Shown here: positions 42,709-53,047 of the stretch, piece after piece | Layout: each line of letters starts with the position of its first letter | How positions within the stretch are numbered: the stretch's first letter is position 1 | Origin: Deltaproteobacteria bacterium HGW-Deltaproteobacteria-12 | Lineage (GTDB): Bacteria; Desulfobacterota; Syntrophia; Syntrophales; Smithellaceae | NCBI GenBank assembly: GCA_002840565.1 | Contig: PHBK01000003.1 | Location: forward strand, 111,493-175,492 | DNA length: 64,000 nucleotides | Direction: 5' to 3' | Program-made: the position numbers and the translations under genes | Notes under the pieces: generated by a model | What the model was told of the DNA's origin: nothing | The model's database searches: none | The model's input: only the letters and a program-made list of their open reading frames with translations

Positions 42709-44040
42709 CTAAAGCAAAGGCAAGTAACGGTCGGTCTCAAACTTGCTGACATGAGTACGGAAACTGTCCCACTCGATGTTTTTATTTTCCAGGAACTTTT
42801 CAAAAATATGCTGGCCCAGAGTTTCGCGAACCAGAGAGCTTTTCGCAGTAAGCGAGATTGCTTCCTGGAGGCTGCCGGGGAGCGATTCTATTCCGGCCCG
42901 CAGGCGCGCCTGCTCATTCATTTCATAGATGTCTTCTTCCACCGGATCAGGCAGCTCATATTTATTTTCAATCCCTTTCAGGCCGGCTGCCAGCATTACG
43001 GCAAAGGCCAGATAAGGATTACAGGCCGGATCGGGAGAACGGAATTCAATGCGTGTTGCTTTTTCCTTCCCCGGCTTGTACATCGGAACACGAATCAGGG
43101 CGGAACGGTTGCGGCGGGCCCAGGAAACGTAAACAGGGGCCTCATAGCCCGGGACAAGGCGCTTATAGGAATTCACCCACTGGTTGCAAATCGCCGTAAT
43201 TTCCGGTGCGTGCTTCATCAGACCGGCAATGTAGTGTTTGCAAAGGGAAGATAAATGATACTTGTCGCTGCCGTCAAAAAAGGCATTACTGTTGTCCAGG
43301 AATAAAGACTGATGCGTGTGCATGCCGCTGCCATTTACTCCGAAAACCGGTTTGGGCATAAAAGTAGCGTAAACGCCGTTCTGGCGGGCAATCTCTTTTA
43401 CCGTCGTGCGATAAGTCATAACCTTGTCGGCCATGGCCAGGGCTTCATCATAACGCAGATCAATTTCATGCTGGCTGGGCGCTACCTCATGATGGGAATA
43501 CTCCACGCGAACCCCCATATCCTGCAGGGCAAAAATTGTCTGCCGGCGCAAATCGGTAGCCCGATCAACGGGCAGTCCGTCAAAATAGCCGCCGTGATCA
43601 AGATATTCAGGGGAGGCGTCACTGGCAAAATAGAAATATTCCAGCTCCGGTCCCACATTGAAGGTATAGCCTATGTTCCTGGCCTTTTCCAGCATCCGCT
43701 TCAGGACATAACGGGGGTCGCCCTCATAGGGTGATCCATCAGGATTATGGATATCACAGAACATCCGCGCCACCGGGCGGTCGCTGGGCCGCCAGGATAT
43801 TAGCTGAAAAGTGGTCGGGTCGGGCAGGGCAATCATGTCGCTTTCTTCAATGCGGCAGAATCCTTCAATCGAGGAGCCGTCAAAGCCCATTCCTTCGGCC
43901 ATTCCCTCTTCCAGTTCCGAGGGGCTGATGCTGAAAATCTTTTGCATTCCCAGAACATCTGTAAACCAGAGCTGAATGAAACTGACATTCTTCTCTTTTA
44001 CGACCTTTAACACGTCTTGCGGAGTCCAGCAGATTATCAT
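42709..44040 (-). CDS. glnA: Glutamine synthetase type I (alpha-like)
   Basis: 443 residues from ATG 44040 (SD AGGGGAG); extra upstream codons lack protein character. Motifs: FDGSSIEGF, NGSGMHTHQS, RRNRSALIRVP, EFRSPDPACNPYLAFA. The usual adenylylation loop (NLYDLPPE) of the beta class is replaced by NKYELPDPVEEDIYEM and the length matches the Bacillus/archaeal alpha class, so control by feedback inhibition is more likely than by adenylylation. Confidence 0.95.
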   Translation of the reverse strand: MIICWTPQDVLKVVKEKNVSFIQLWFTDVLGMQKIFSISPSELEEGMAEGMGFDGSSIEGFCRIEESDMIALPDPTTFQLISWRPSDRPVARMFCDIHNPDGSPYEGDPRYVLKRMLEKARNIGYTFNVGPELEYFYFASDASPEYLDHGGYFDGLPVDRATDLRRQTIFALQDMGVRVEYSHHEVAPSQHEIDLRYDEALAMADKVMTYRTTVKEIARQNGVYATFMPKPVFGVNGSGMHTHQSLFLDNSNAFFDGSDKYHLSSLCKHYIAGLMKHAPEITAICNQWVNSYKRLVPGYEAPVYVSWARRNRSALIRVPMYKPGKEKATRIEFRSPDPACNPYLAFAVMLAAGLKGIENKYELPDPVEEDIYEMNEQARLRAGIESLPGSLQEAISLTAKSSLVRETLGQHIFEKFLENKNIEWDSFRTHVSKFETDRYLPLL

Positions 44041-44058
44041 TTCTCTTCTCCCCTTTAA

Positions 44059-44107
44059 GATCCCGAATAGCTTCGTCCGGCATTTGCCGGACTTCGCTTT
44101 CGGGATC
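44059..44107. repeat. Palindromic element between glnN and glnA
   Basis: GATCCCGAA (44059) and TTCGGGATC (to 44107) enclose the perfect inverted repeat GTCCGGCA-TT-TGCCGGAC (44075-44092). The whole can form one long stem. It lies 19 bases upstream of the glnA start and may be a transcript-processing hairpin or repeat. Confidence 0.6.
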
Positions 44108-44162
44108 AATTCCACCTACGCTTCAAACTTCACTTCGTTCGTTTTCAGCTGGTGTCATTGAA

Positions 44163-46331
44163 TTAACTGATAAACAACATTTCCCAGAACTTGGGCATTG
44201 GCCACATGTCTTCGTCCACCAGGCCTTCCAGTTCATCGACGCAATCACGCAGTTCGTTCATGGATGTTTTTACTTTGCTGCAAAGCATCTCGGCTTTTCT
44301 CTGCTCATCATGTACTCCATTGGCAGCATCGACTTTAGTCAGGATATCCTTATTGGTAGAATAGATTTTATTGATCAAATCCACCATTTTTTTCAGGATT
44401 TCCAACTCCGAAGAAAGCACGGCAGAGCTGCCCAGAGCATTCTTCGTTTCGTTAATTGTCTTGGCCAGCAGTTTCTGATAGGCGACGGCCGCCGGGATCA
44501 CCTGGTTCATGCAGATATTGTTCAGGCATTTTACTTCAATTTCCAGGTCTTTGATGTATTTTTCGAGATAGATCAGATACCTGGATTTGAGTTCGACTTT
44601 AGAAAGAACTGAATATTTCTCAAAGAGATTCAGCGCTTTGTCGGTGACGAAAGCCTTCAGCGCCACAGGGGTGGTCTTGTCATTCGGCAGCCCTCTTTTC
44701 TCCGCTTCATTTTCCCATTCTTTTGTATAGTTGTCGCCATTAAAAAGAATCGGTTTGATTTCCGTAATTTCCTTCTTTAATACTTCGAAAACACTCTGGT
44801 TGATATTACCGGTTTTAGATTTGATTTTTTCGGCCAGATAATCCAGGCTTTCGGCAACAATGGTGTTGAGCACCGTAGCCGGGAAAGAAATGGATTGCGA
44901 GGAACCCACCGCCCGGAATTCAAATTTGTTGCCGGTGAAGGCAAACGGCGAAGTCCGGTTGCGGTCGGAATTGTCTTTGCTGACGATCGGCAGTGATGAA
45001 ATTCCGAGATCGATGATTTCTGCGTTGGTTGCTTTAGTAACTATTCCTTTTTCGATATTGGCCAGGATGCCGGAAAGCTGATCGCCAAGGAAGACGGATA
45101 TAATGGCGGGGGGAGCTTCATTAGCGCCCAGCCGGTGGTCATTGGCATAAGTTGCTACCGATGCCCGGAGGATATCGGCATTTTTATAGACGGCGCGAAC
45201 TGTGGCAATCAAAAAAACCAGAAACTGAATGTTGTCATGGGGGGTTTTGCCCGGATTTAAGAGATTGTTCCCATTGTTGTCGGCCAGCGACCAGTTGACG
45301 TGCTTACCGGAGCCGTTTATTTTGGCAAACGGCTTTTCGTGCAGTAAGCAGGCCAGATTGTGCTTTTTCGCTACAGACTTCAGTGTATCCATGACAATCT
45401 GGTTATGATCAACGGCCAGATTGGCTTCTTCATACACCGGGGCAATTTCGAACTGGCTGGGGGCAACTTCATTGTGCCTCGTCTTGGCGGGGACGCCCAG
45501 TTTAAAAAGTTCCTCTTCGACATCATGCATGTAAGACGAAATCCTCTCTTTAATGCTGCCGAAATACTGATCTTCGAGTTCCTGCCCTTTGGCCGGTGGC
45601 GCGCCCACTATGGCGCGTCCCCCCAGCACCAGATCCTGACGCTTGAAAAAATAATCCATATCAATCAGGAAATATTCCTGCTCCGGACCAAGGTTGGCGT
45701 AAACCTTTTTTACATTTTTATTGCCCAGAATCTTCAGTATGTTCAAGGCGCTTTTATTGACCGCTTTATTGGAACGCAGCAGAGGAGTTTTCTTATCCAG
45801 CGCCTCCCCGGTAAAGGAAATGAAGGCAGTGGGAATGCAAAGCGTTGTGGAGATGCCGTTGCGGCGAATAAAGGCCGGCGAGGACATGTCCCAGGCTGTA
45901 TATCCGCGGGCTTCGAAAGTTGCCCGGATGCCTCCACTCGGGAAACTGGATGCATCCGGTTCGCCCTGTACCAGCTGTTTGCCGGAAAATTTTTCCATGA
46001 CTTCGCCGATACCAACCGGATCAACAAAAGCATCGTGCTTTTCCGCAGTGATCCCGGTCATCGGCTGGAACCAGTGGGCAAAATGGGTTGCTCCTTTTTC
46101 CAGCGCCCATTCTTTCATCGCGTGAGCCACGAGATCCGCCGTTGCAATGTCCAGGGTTTTGTCTTCGTTAATTGCTTCCATCAGCTTTTTATAAGTATCT
46201 TTCGGAAGCTTTTCTTTCATTACCTTATTGTTAAAGGTGTCTTCACCGTAATATTCCGATACGGGTACGAATTTTTCTTTTTCGATGATATAGTTTCTTT
46301 CCGCTGCCGTGATTGGTTTCGCTTTTTTCAT
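44163..46331 (-). CDS. glnN: Glutamine synthetase type III
   Basis: 722 residues from ATG 46331 (SD GGAGG), the normal GSIII length. The N-terminal GSIII domain (FQPMTGITAEKHDAF), catalytic segments (LGPEQEYFLID, NEVAPSQFEIAP, INGSGKHVNWSL, RTSPFAFTGNKFEFRAVGSS) and the GSIII C-terminal helical domain are all visible. Found in Bacteroidetes, cyanobacteria and some anaerobes. Having two adjacent synthetases suggests use under different nitrogen conditions. A probable sigma-54 promoter lies upstream. Confidence 0.95.
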   Translation of the reverse strand: MKKAKPITAAERNYIIEKEKFVPVSEYYGEDTFNNKVMKEKLPKDTYKKLMEAINEDKTLDIATADLVAHAMKEWALEKGATHFAHWFQPMTGITAEKHDAFVDPVGIGEVMEKFSGKQLVQGEPDASSFPSGGIRATFEARGYTAWDMSSPAFIRRNGISTTLCIPTAFISFTGEALDKKTPLLRSNKAVNKSALNILKILGNKNVKKVYANLGPEQEYFLIDMDYFFKRQDLVLGGRAIVGAPPAKGQELEDQYFGSIKERISSYMHDVEEELFKLGVPAKTRHNEVAPSQFEIAPVYEEANLAVDHNQIVMDTLKSVAKKHNLACLLHEKPFAKINGSGKHVNWSLADNNGNNLLNPGKTPHDNIQFLVFLIATVRAVYKNADILRASVATYANDHRLGANEAPPAIISVFLGDQLSGILANIEKGIVTKATNAEIIDLGISSLPIVSKDNSDRNRTSPFAFTGNKFEFRAVGSSQSISFPATVLNTIVAESLDYLAEKIKSKTGNINQSVFEVLKKEITEIKPILFNGDNYTKEWENEAEKRGLPNDKTTPVALKAFVTDKALNLFEKYSVLSKVELKSRYLIYLEKYIKDLEIEVKCLNNICMNQVIPAAVAYQKLLAKTINETKNALGSSAVLSSELEILKKMVDLINKIYSTNKDILTKVDAANGVHDEQRKAEMLCSKVKTSMNELRDCVDELEGLVDEDMWPMPKFWEMLFIS

Positions 46332-46445
46332 AATTCCTCCATTTATGTACTTCAATATGATGTTTCTGATTTTAATAAGTTGTCTTAAATATAATTTTCA
46401 GGTACCGGCTTAATATAAATTATTTCCATTTAGTTGATGAGAGTA

Positions 46446-46463
46446 GTGCGAAAAATATGCCAA
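46446..46463 (-). promoter_or_regulatory. Probable sigma-54 promoter of glnN
   Basis: On the minus strand TTGGCATATTTTTCGCAC has the GG-N10-GC spacing with TTGGCAT and TCGCA in place of TTGGCAC and TTGCA. It is 115 nt upstream of glnN. Confidence 0.55.
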
Positions 46464-46875
46464 GCTCAATGAATGTTTTGACATTATAACAATTCCCGTT
46501 CATTAGTCTACTTTAATATCAATGATCTCATCCTTTCTGCTTAATTAAATTTATGCGTACTGAGTAATACATATTGATAACACGAACATTTTCAATAAAA
46601 TATCATAAATAATCGACAGAGTTGATGTATTTACCGATAACAGAATATAAGAAATTGACACTGATAAGAAACTTGATGTTGACGGGCTTTTGCAATAGAT
46701 TAGGGAAAATTAATGGGCTGAATGGAACAAATTTGTATCATCATGGCTGAAGAAATAACGATATTGTAACTTCATTATGATTATATTTCCTAATTATTCC
46801 CGGAGAATTAAATTTATGCCAAAACAATTCACTTCTTTATCCGATGCTAAGGCGCTGCTTCATTTAATTTTTTTC

Positions 46876-46892
46876 TTTGGCACTTAATTTGC
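46876..46892 (+). promoter_or_regulatory. Sigma-54 promoter of gltBD
   Basis: TTTGGCACTTAATTTGC matches the -24 (TTGGCAC) and -12 (TTGC) elements with exact GG-N10-GC spacing. The predicted start near 46904 lies 37 nt before the gltB GTG. Confidence 0.82.
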
Positions 46893-46940
46893 TGATAAGT
46901 AACCGGCAACTTTTATTTCGAAATAGAGGTACTTTACAGA

Positions 46941-49900
46941 GTGAAAAAACTGGCATTGTATGATCCTTTTTATGAGCACGATAGTTGCGGCGTTGGTTTT
47001 GTTGTCAATGTAAACGGCGAACGCTCCCACCAAATCGTCACCGACGGCATTACAATTCTCAGGAATCTTGCCCACAGGGGAGCAATCGGCGGCGATTCCA
47101 AAACCGGCGACGGCGCGGGGATGCTGATTCAAATGCCTCATCTGTTTTTTGCCAGGGAAAGCGAAAAAACGGGCTTCCGGCTTCCAGAAGAGGGGAATTA
47201 TGGAGTGGGCAAATTATTTCTTTCCATGGACATAAAAAAGCGCGCCACTGCAAAGGCTTTGGTTGAAGCAGTGATCAAATCTGAAGGCGGTAATACTCTT
47301 GGCTGGAGAGATGTGCCCGTAAGGCCGGATTGCCTTGGCAATATGGCAATCTCGGTTATGCCTTTCATGGTCCAGGTTTTTGTCACTTTCGAGGGAATAA
47401 AATCCGCTGCCCTGGAGCTGAAATTATATATTGTCCGTAAATGCATTGAACGCGAAGCGAAGAAACAGGGATTTTCCATTGATGATCTCTACTTTGCCTC
47501 GTTCTCCAGCAAAACGATTGTTTATAAAGGCATGTTTGTTGCGCCGCAGTTTGATTATTTTTATCCCGATCTTACAGATCCCGATTTTAAAAGCTCTTTG
47601 GCCTTGATTCACCAGAGATACAGCACAAATACTTTTCCTTCGTGGCCATTGGCGCAACCGTTTCGCTGTATAGCCCACAATGGCGAAATCAATACCCTGC
47701 GTGGAAACATTAATAAAATGACCGTCCGCGAAAAAACATTAAAGTCGACGATCTTCGGCAATAATATTTCAAAACTACTTCCGGTAATAGAACCTGCCAT
47801 GAGCGATTCGGGAATTTTCGACAATGTTTACGAGCTTCTTTCCCACAGTGGCCGATCCGTAGAGCATGCAATAATGATGATGGTGCCCGAAGCCTTCGGT
47901 CCCAAGTATCAAATTTCAGAAGATAAGCGCGCCTTTTATGAATTTCATGCCTCGGTTATGGAGCCCTGGGATGGTCCGGCGGCCATCGCTTTTACAGACG
48001 GCGTCAAAATTGGCGCAACGCTGGATAGAAATGGATTGCGCCCGTGTCGCTATGTTATTACAAAAAAAGGGAAGGTGGTAGTGGCATCCGAGGTTGGCGT
48101 GCTTGATATAGCGCCTGAGGATGTTCTGCAGAAAGGGCGCCTGGCCCCGGGGAAAATGATCCTCGTAGATACCGCACTTAACCGTGTCATTTACGACAAT
48201 GAAATCAAATCATCCGTATCGCGCCGCAAACCATATCGCCGCTGGCTTGAGCAGAATCGCATCGATCTTAAAGGCTTGTTCCAGGCGCCGGGCCCTGTCG
48301 TCATCGATCATGAATCATTATATCGCCGACAGTGGATTTTTGGCTACACGCTCGAAGACATCAAATTTCAGCTGCTGCCCATGGCCAAAGACGGTCAGGA
48401 GCCGGTAAATTCGATGGGAAATGATGCGGCGCTGGCGGCATTATCTGATCGTCCCCAACTCTTGTATAATTATTTCAAACAATTATTTGCGCAGGTAACA
48501 AATCCGCCCATTGATCCGTATCGTGAAAATCTTGTGATGTCGCTGATGAGCTTTGTCGGGCGTGAATGCAACCTTCTTGATGAGACTCCGCAGCATTGCC
48601 ATCAGTTGAAGCTTCCCAACCCATTTCTTTCCAATGACGACATGCTGAAAATAAGAAATATTGATTTTGAAGGGTATCAATCCGCTGTCCTTCCCATGCT
48701 GTTCGATGTATGCGAGGGAGAGGCAGGTCTTGAAAAAGCCCTTTTAGATATATGCAAGGATGCAGAAAATAAACTTGACCGGGGATACAACCTGCTTGTC
48801 CTTTCCGACCGGGGTGTCGGCGAATCAAAAGCCCCGATTCCGGCGCTGCTTGCAGTCGCAGCAGTTCATCACCATCTTGTTCGTGCGCAAAAACGTCATA
48901 TGACCGGACTCATTGTCGAAACAGGCGAGGCACGCGATGTCATGCACTTTGCTGCTCTAATCGGTTTTGGGGCCAGCGCCGTCAACCCGTATCTGGCGTT
49001 TGAAATTATTGCAAAACTAAAAGAAAAAGAAGAAATTTCGGAAAGACTCGAAGATTGCTTTGAGAAATATATTACCGCCCTTAAAAAAGGGCTCCTCAAG
49101 GTAATGTCCAAGATGGGTATTTCCACAATACGAAGTTACATGGGGGCGCAGATATTTGAGGCTGTTGGCCTTAATGAAGAATTTATAGAAAGATATTTTC
49201 CCGGCACATCATCGCGTATAGGCGGCATCGGCATAGAAACTGTAGCCCGTGAAGTTCTCATGCGTCATAAGTCCGCATTTGCACGGGACGATATCGAACT
49301 TGAATCGCTCGACTCCGGCGGCAATATTCAGTATCGAAAATTTTCCGAAAAACATCTCTACTCTGCCGAAGCGATTGCCCTGATTCACCGTGCAGTGAGA
49401 GAATCCAGCTATGAGCGCTATAAACAATATGCCGCTCTGATTAACGATGCGGGCAGAAACCTTTGCACATTGCGGGGACTCTTCCAATTCAAAAAATCAG
49501 AAGCGATTCCTGTAGAAGAGGTTGAACCTGTTGAATCAATCGTGAAACGCTTTGTCAGCTCGGCCATGTCTTTCGGTTCTATCAGCAAGGAAGCTCATGA
49601 AAGCATTGCAATTGCCATGAATCGCCTTGGCGCGTCCAGCAATTCCGGCGAAGGCGGTGAAGATGAAGAACGTTATACGCCGCTGCCTAACGGCGATTCT
49701 AAAAAAAGTATGATTAAGCAGGTGGCATCCGGACGTTTCGGCGTCACAAGCAACTACCTTGTCAACTCAAAGGAGTTGCAGATTAAAATGGCCCAGGGCG
49801 CAAAGCCCGGCGAAGGCGGACAGCTTGCCGGTTTTAAAGTTGATGAGATCATTGCAAAAGTACGGCACTCAACGCCGGGCGTAACCCTGATTTCTCCTCC

Positions 49901-51467
49901 TCCTCATCATGACATCTATTCCATTGAAGACCTTGCACAACTCATCTACGACCTGAAGAGTGCAAATCCTGAAGCACGTATATCCGTGAAGTTGGTGGCC
50001 GAAGTAGGCGTTGGCACAGTCGCAGCAGGTGTTGCCAAAGGCAAGGCGGACATGGTGCTTATCAGCGGACACGACGGCGGCACCGGAAACTCGCCGATTT
50101 CATCCATCAAACATACGGGCATTCCCTGGGAAATAGGCCTTGCGGAAACCCAGCAGACGCTTGTGATGAATCGCCTGCGCGAAAGAATCCGCGTTCAGGC
50201 CGATGGTCAGATGAGAACCGGCAGGGATGTTGTTATCGCCGCACTCCTTGGGGCGGAAGAGTACGGGTTTGGAACGGCATCACTTGTTTCTCTTGGCTGC
50301 GTTATGATGCGTAAATGTCATGTCAACACTTGCCCTGTAGGCGTGGCAACGCAGGATCCCCTGCTCCGCGCAAAATTTGCGGGGAAGCCGGAACATCTGA
50401 TGAACTTTATGAAATATGTTGCCCGGGATGTGCGTGAAATCATGGCAGGCCTTGGCTTCAGGACAATAGATGAAATGGTTGGCCGCGTTGATGTTCTGGA
50501 CATAAACGACGCGATTAAACACTGGAAGGCCAGCGGGCTCGATTTTTCCAAGGTTCTGGCAATGCCCGAAGTTCCGGCAGGGGGAAGCCTGCATTGCACG
50601 ACAACGCAGGTTCACGACTTTTCTCTGGCGCTTGACCCAATCCTTATCGAAAAGGCAAAAGCGGCATTAAGCAATAAAGAGCGCGTCTCGATTGCATTAC
50701 CCATCCGCAACTGCAACAGAACGACAGGCGCCACTCTTTCTTACGAAGTATCGAAAAAGTATGGCAGCGCCGGTCTGCCCCCCGAAACGATTAGCTGCAA
50801 ATTTAACGGTTCCGCAGGCCAGAGTTTTGGCGCTTTTTTGGCTTCGGGCATTACCTTTGAACTTGAAGGCGATACAAACGACTATTTAGGAAAAGGATTG
50901 TCCGGCGGCAAGATAATTCTCTATCCGCATAAGAAAGCAACATTCCGTCCCAGGAATAATATTATTGCAGGCAATGTCAGTCTGTTCGGGGCAACCGGTG
51001 GAGAAGTTTATATTAATGGCATGGCCGGCGAAAGGTTTGCCGTTCGCAACAGCGGCGCAATCGCTGTGGTTGAAGGTGTCGGCGACCATGCTTGCGAGTA
51101 TATGACAGGCGGAATTGTAGTTGTTCTGGGTCGGACAGGCGTCAATTTTGCCGCGGGCATGAGCGGCGGCTTTGCATTTGTTCTTGATGAAGACCAGCTT
51201 TTTGATAATAAATGCAATCTGGAGATGGTTGATGTAGAGCCTGTAATTGAAGAAAACGACAGAACTACTCTTCATGGTCTAATAAGCAATCATTTCAAAT
51301 ATACCAACAGCGAACATGCATCCCGGATACTCAGGGACTGGACAGAAATGCTGCCCCAGTTTGTAAAAGTAATGCCCATTGATTATCGCAAGGCCATTGA
51401 GCGTATGAAGAAAGCCGAGGCAAATGAAACCGAAGTAGTTGCGGTTACAGAGGAGGTCATCAGATAA
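46941..51467 (+). CDS. gltB: Glutamate synthase large subunit
   Basis: 1508 residues. Glutaminase nucleophile Cys16 in YEHDSCGVGFV after a 15-residue propeptide; central and FMN-binding synthase domains (SNSGEGGEDEERY, ISPPPHHDIYSIEDLAQLI, SGHDGGTGNSP); [3Fe-4S] cysteines in CVMMRKCHVNTCPVG; GXGXG C-terminal domain (GATGGEVYINGMAGERF). Start GTG. It makes glutamate from 2-oxoglutarate and glutamine. ATG of gltD shares a base with its TAA. Confidence 0.97.
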   Translation: MKKLALYDPFYEHDSCGVGFVVNVNGERSHQIVTDGITILRNLAHRGAIGGDSKTGDGAGMLIQMPHLFFARESEKTGFRLPEEGNYGVGKLFLSMDIKKRATAKALVEAVIKSEGGNTLGWRDVPVRPDCLGNMAISVMPFMVQVFVTFEGIKSAALELKLYIVRKCIEREAKKQGFSIDDLYFASFSSKTIVYKGMFVAPQFDYFYPDLTDPDFKSSLALIHQRYSTNTFPSWPLAQPFRCIAHNGEINTLRGNINKMTVREKTLKSTIFGNNISKLLPVIEPAMSDSGIFDNVYELLSHSGRSVEHAIMMMVPEAFGPKYQISEDKRAFYEFHASVMEPWDGPAAIAFTDGVKIGATLDRNGLRPCRYVITKKGKVVVASEVGVLDIAPEDVLQKGRLAPGKMILVDTALNRVIYDNEIKSSVSRRKPYRRWLEQNRIDLKGLFQAPGPVVIDHESLYRRQWIFGYTLEDIKFQLLPMAKDGQEPVNSMGNDAALAALSDRPQLLYNYFKQLFAQVTNPPIDPYRENLVMSLMSFVGRECNLLDETPQHCHQLKLPNPFLSNDDMLKIRNIDFEGYQSAVLPMLFDVCEGEAGLEKALLDICKDAENKLDRGYNLLVLSDRGVGESKAPIPALLAVAAVHHHLVRAQKRHMTGLIVETGEARDVMHFAALIGFGASAVNPYLAFEIIAKLKEKEEISERLEDCFEKYITALKKGLLKVMSKMGISTIRSYMGAQIFEAVGLNEEFIERYFPGTSSRIGGIGIETVAREVLMRHKSAFARDDIELESLDSGGNIQYRKFSEKHLYSAEAIALIHRAVRESSYERYKQYAALINDAGRNLCTLRGLFQFKKSEAIPVEEVEPVESIVKRFVSSAMSFGSISKEAHESIAIAMNRLGASSNSGEGGEDEERYTPLPNGDSKKSMIKQVASGRFGVTSNYLVNSKELQIKMAQGAKPGEGGQLAGFKVDEIIAKVRHSTPGVTLISPPPHHDIYSIEDLAQLIYDLKSANPEARISVKLVAEVGVGTVAAGVAKGKADMVLISGHDGGTGNSPISSIKHTGIPWEIGLAETQQTLVMNRLRERIRVQADGQMRTGRDVVIAALLGAEEYGFGTASLVSLGCVMMRKCHVNTCPVGVATQDPLLRAKFAGKPEHLMNFMKYVARDVREIMAGLGFRTIDEMVGRVDVLDINDAIKHWKASGLDFSKVLAMPEVPAGGSLHCTTTQVHDFSLALDPILIEKAKAALSNKERVSIALPIRNCNRTTGATLSYEVSKKYGSAGLPPETISCKFNGSAGQSFGAFLASGITFELEGDTNDYLGKGLSGGKIILYPHKKATFRPRNNIIAGNVSLFGATGGEVYINGMAGERFAVRNSGAIAVVEGVGDHACEYMTGGIVVVLGRTGVNFAAGMSGGFAFVLDEDQLFDNKCNLEMVDVEPVIEENDRTTLHGLISNHFKYTNSEHASRILRDWTEMLPQFVKVMPIDYRKAIERMKKAEANETEVVAVTEEVIR

Positions 51468-52891
51468 TGGGGAAAGTAACCGGGTTTCTTGAATATAGCC
51501 GTGTAACCGGCAATTATCTTCCTGTAAGAAAAAGGCTGAAGAATTATAAAGAATTCCTCATCGCGCCTGACGCTGAAGAATTAAAAAAACAGGGCGCACG
51601 GTGTATGGATTGCGGCATTCCCTATTGTCATGCGATGGGATGTCCCGTTTACAATCTTATACCGGAGTGGAACGACTGCATTTATAAAGGCGATTGGCGA
51701 GACGCTTTTCTTCGCCTTGAACTTACAAACAATCTGCCGGAAATCACCGGCCGCATCTGCCCCGCACCCTGCGAAGCTTCATGCACACTTGCGCTTAACA
51801 GCGCTCCGGTGACAATTAAGCAGATTGAGCTGGCGATTGTGGAAAACGGATTCAAACAGGGTTTCATTGTGCCTCGCCTGCCCCGAAAAGAAACCGGCAA
51901 GAGGGTCGCAGTTATCGGCAGCGGACCTGCCGGAATAGTTGCCGCTCAGCAGTTAAGGAGAAAGGGGTATTCCGTAACGGTGTTTGAAAAAAATCAAAAA
52001 ATAGGTGGCATCCTCAGATACGGCATCCCGGATTTCAAACTGGAGAAATGGGTCCTCGACCGTAGATTGGATCTGTTGCGTGCAGAAGGCGTAAATTTTG
52101 TAACTAATGTACTTATCGGCGAAGATATCAGCGCCAGATATTTGCGCCGCTCATTTGATGCCGTTCTTCTCACAGTCGGCGCAGGCGAACCTCGAGACCT
52201 GAAGGTCCCCGGACGCGGTTTTGACGGCATTCATTTTGCGATGGATTACCTGACTCAATCCAACAAACTGGTCAGTGGAGAAATTGCTCCCAGCCGTGAA
52301 TTGATAAATGCCAGGAATAAGGTCGTGCTTGTCATAGGCGGTGGAGACACCGGTTCCGATTGTGTGGGAACAGCCAACCGGCAGGGCGCAAAGAAGGTTT
52401 ATCAATTTGAGATTATGCCAAAACCGCAAACATGGGAGAATCCTAATAATCCCGACTGGCCTTATTGGCCGAACATTCTTCGCACATCCTCTTCGCACGA
52501 AGAAGGATGTCGGCGCGATTGGTCAATTGCCACCAGTCATTTTTCCGGGAAGGATATTAAGGTTGAAGAAGGACACTTCAACCGCGTCGAATGGCGCAGG
52601 GATGAAAAAGGTCAGTGGAAAATGGCTGATGTGCCAGGCGGTAGTTTCTCATTAAAAATCGATCTGGTTTTCCTGGCTATGGGATTCGTGCACGTCGAGC
52701 ACAGCAGTCTTCTCGAAGATCTTCAGGTTGAATGTGACGCCAGCGGCAATATCAAAAGCAGCAACTATTGCACATCAGCGGAAGGCGTGTTTACGGCAGG
52801 CGATGCCAATACCGGCGCATCCCTTGTTGTCAGGGCAATATACCACGGACGGGAAGCCGCAAAGCAGATTGATGAATATCTGCAAGGATGA
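51467..52891 (+). CDS. gltD: Glutamate synthase small subunit
   Basis: 474 residues, normal length. The N-terminal cysteine-rich region (CMDCGIPYCHAMGCPV, CPAPCEASC) binds Fe-S clusters; two dinucleotide folds follow: VIGSGPAGIVAAQQLRRKG (FAD) and VLVIGGGDTGSDCVGTA (NADPH). Passes electrons from NAD(P)H to GltB. Confidence 0.97.
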   Translation: MGKVTGFLEYSRVTGNYLPVRKRLKNYKEFLIAPDAEELKKQGARCMDCGIPYCHAMGCPVYNLIPEWNDCIYKGDWRDAFLRLELTNNLPEITGRICPAPCEASCTLALNSAPVTIKQIELAIVENGFKQGFIVPRLPRKETGKRVAVIGSGPAGIVAAQQLRRKGYSVTVFEKNQKIGGILRYGIPDFKLEKWVLDRRLDLLRAEGVNFVTNVLIGEDISARYLRRSFDAVLLTVGAGEPRDLKVPGRGFDGIHFAMDYLTQSNKLVSGEIAPSRELINARNKVVLVIGGGDTGSDCVGTANRQGAKKVYQFEIMPKPQTWENPNNPDWPYWPNILRTSSSHEEGCRRDWSIATSHFSGKDIKVEEGHFNRVEWRRDEKGQWKMADVPGGSFSLKIDLVFLAMGFVHVEHSSLLEDLQVECDASGNIKSSNYCTSAEGVFTAGDANTGASLVVRAIYHGREAAKQIDEYLQG

Positions 52892-53047
52892 CTAATTAAG
52901 CTTGCCAGAAAATCCGATAACACAGAAAATATGTTGAATTTTAAAGGTAAATGAGAGCATTATCCCGGGTCAGCGCAGATATCAGCGGATTAGACGAAAT
53001 TATATGTTTCCTGCAGATGAGCGATAATGTTGTTTTCAGGCTGAGCT

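Larger units (their letters stand above)
46332..46940. other. Divergent glnN / gltB control region
   Basis: 609 AT-rich bases with no gene. It holds a probable minus-strand sigma-54 promoter for glnN (46446-46463) and a strong plus-strand one for gltBD (46876-46892). The rest should carry enhancer sites, but none is recognised. Confidence 0.7.
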
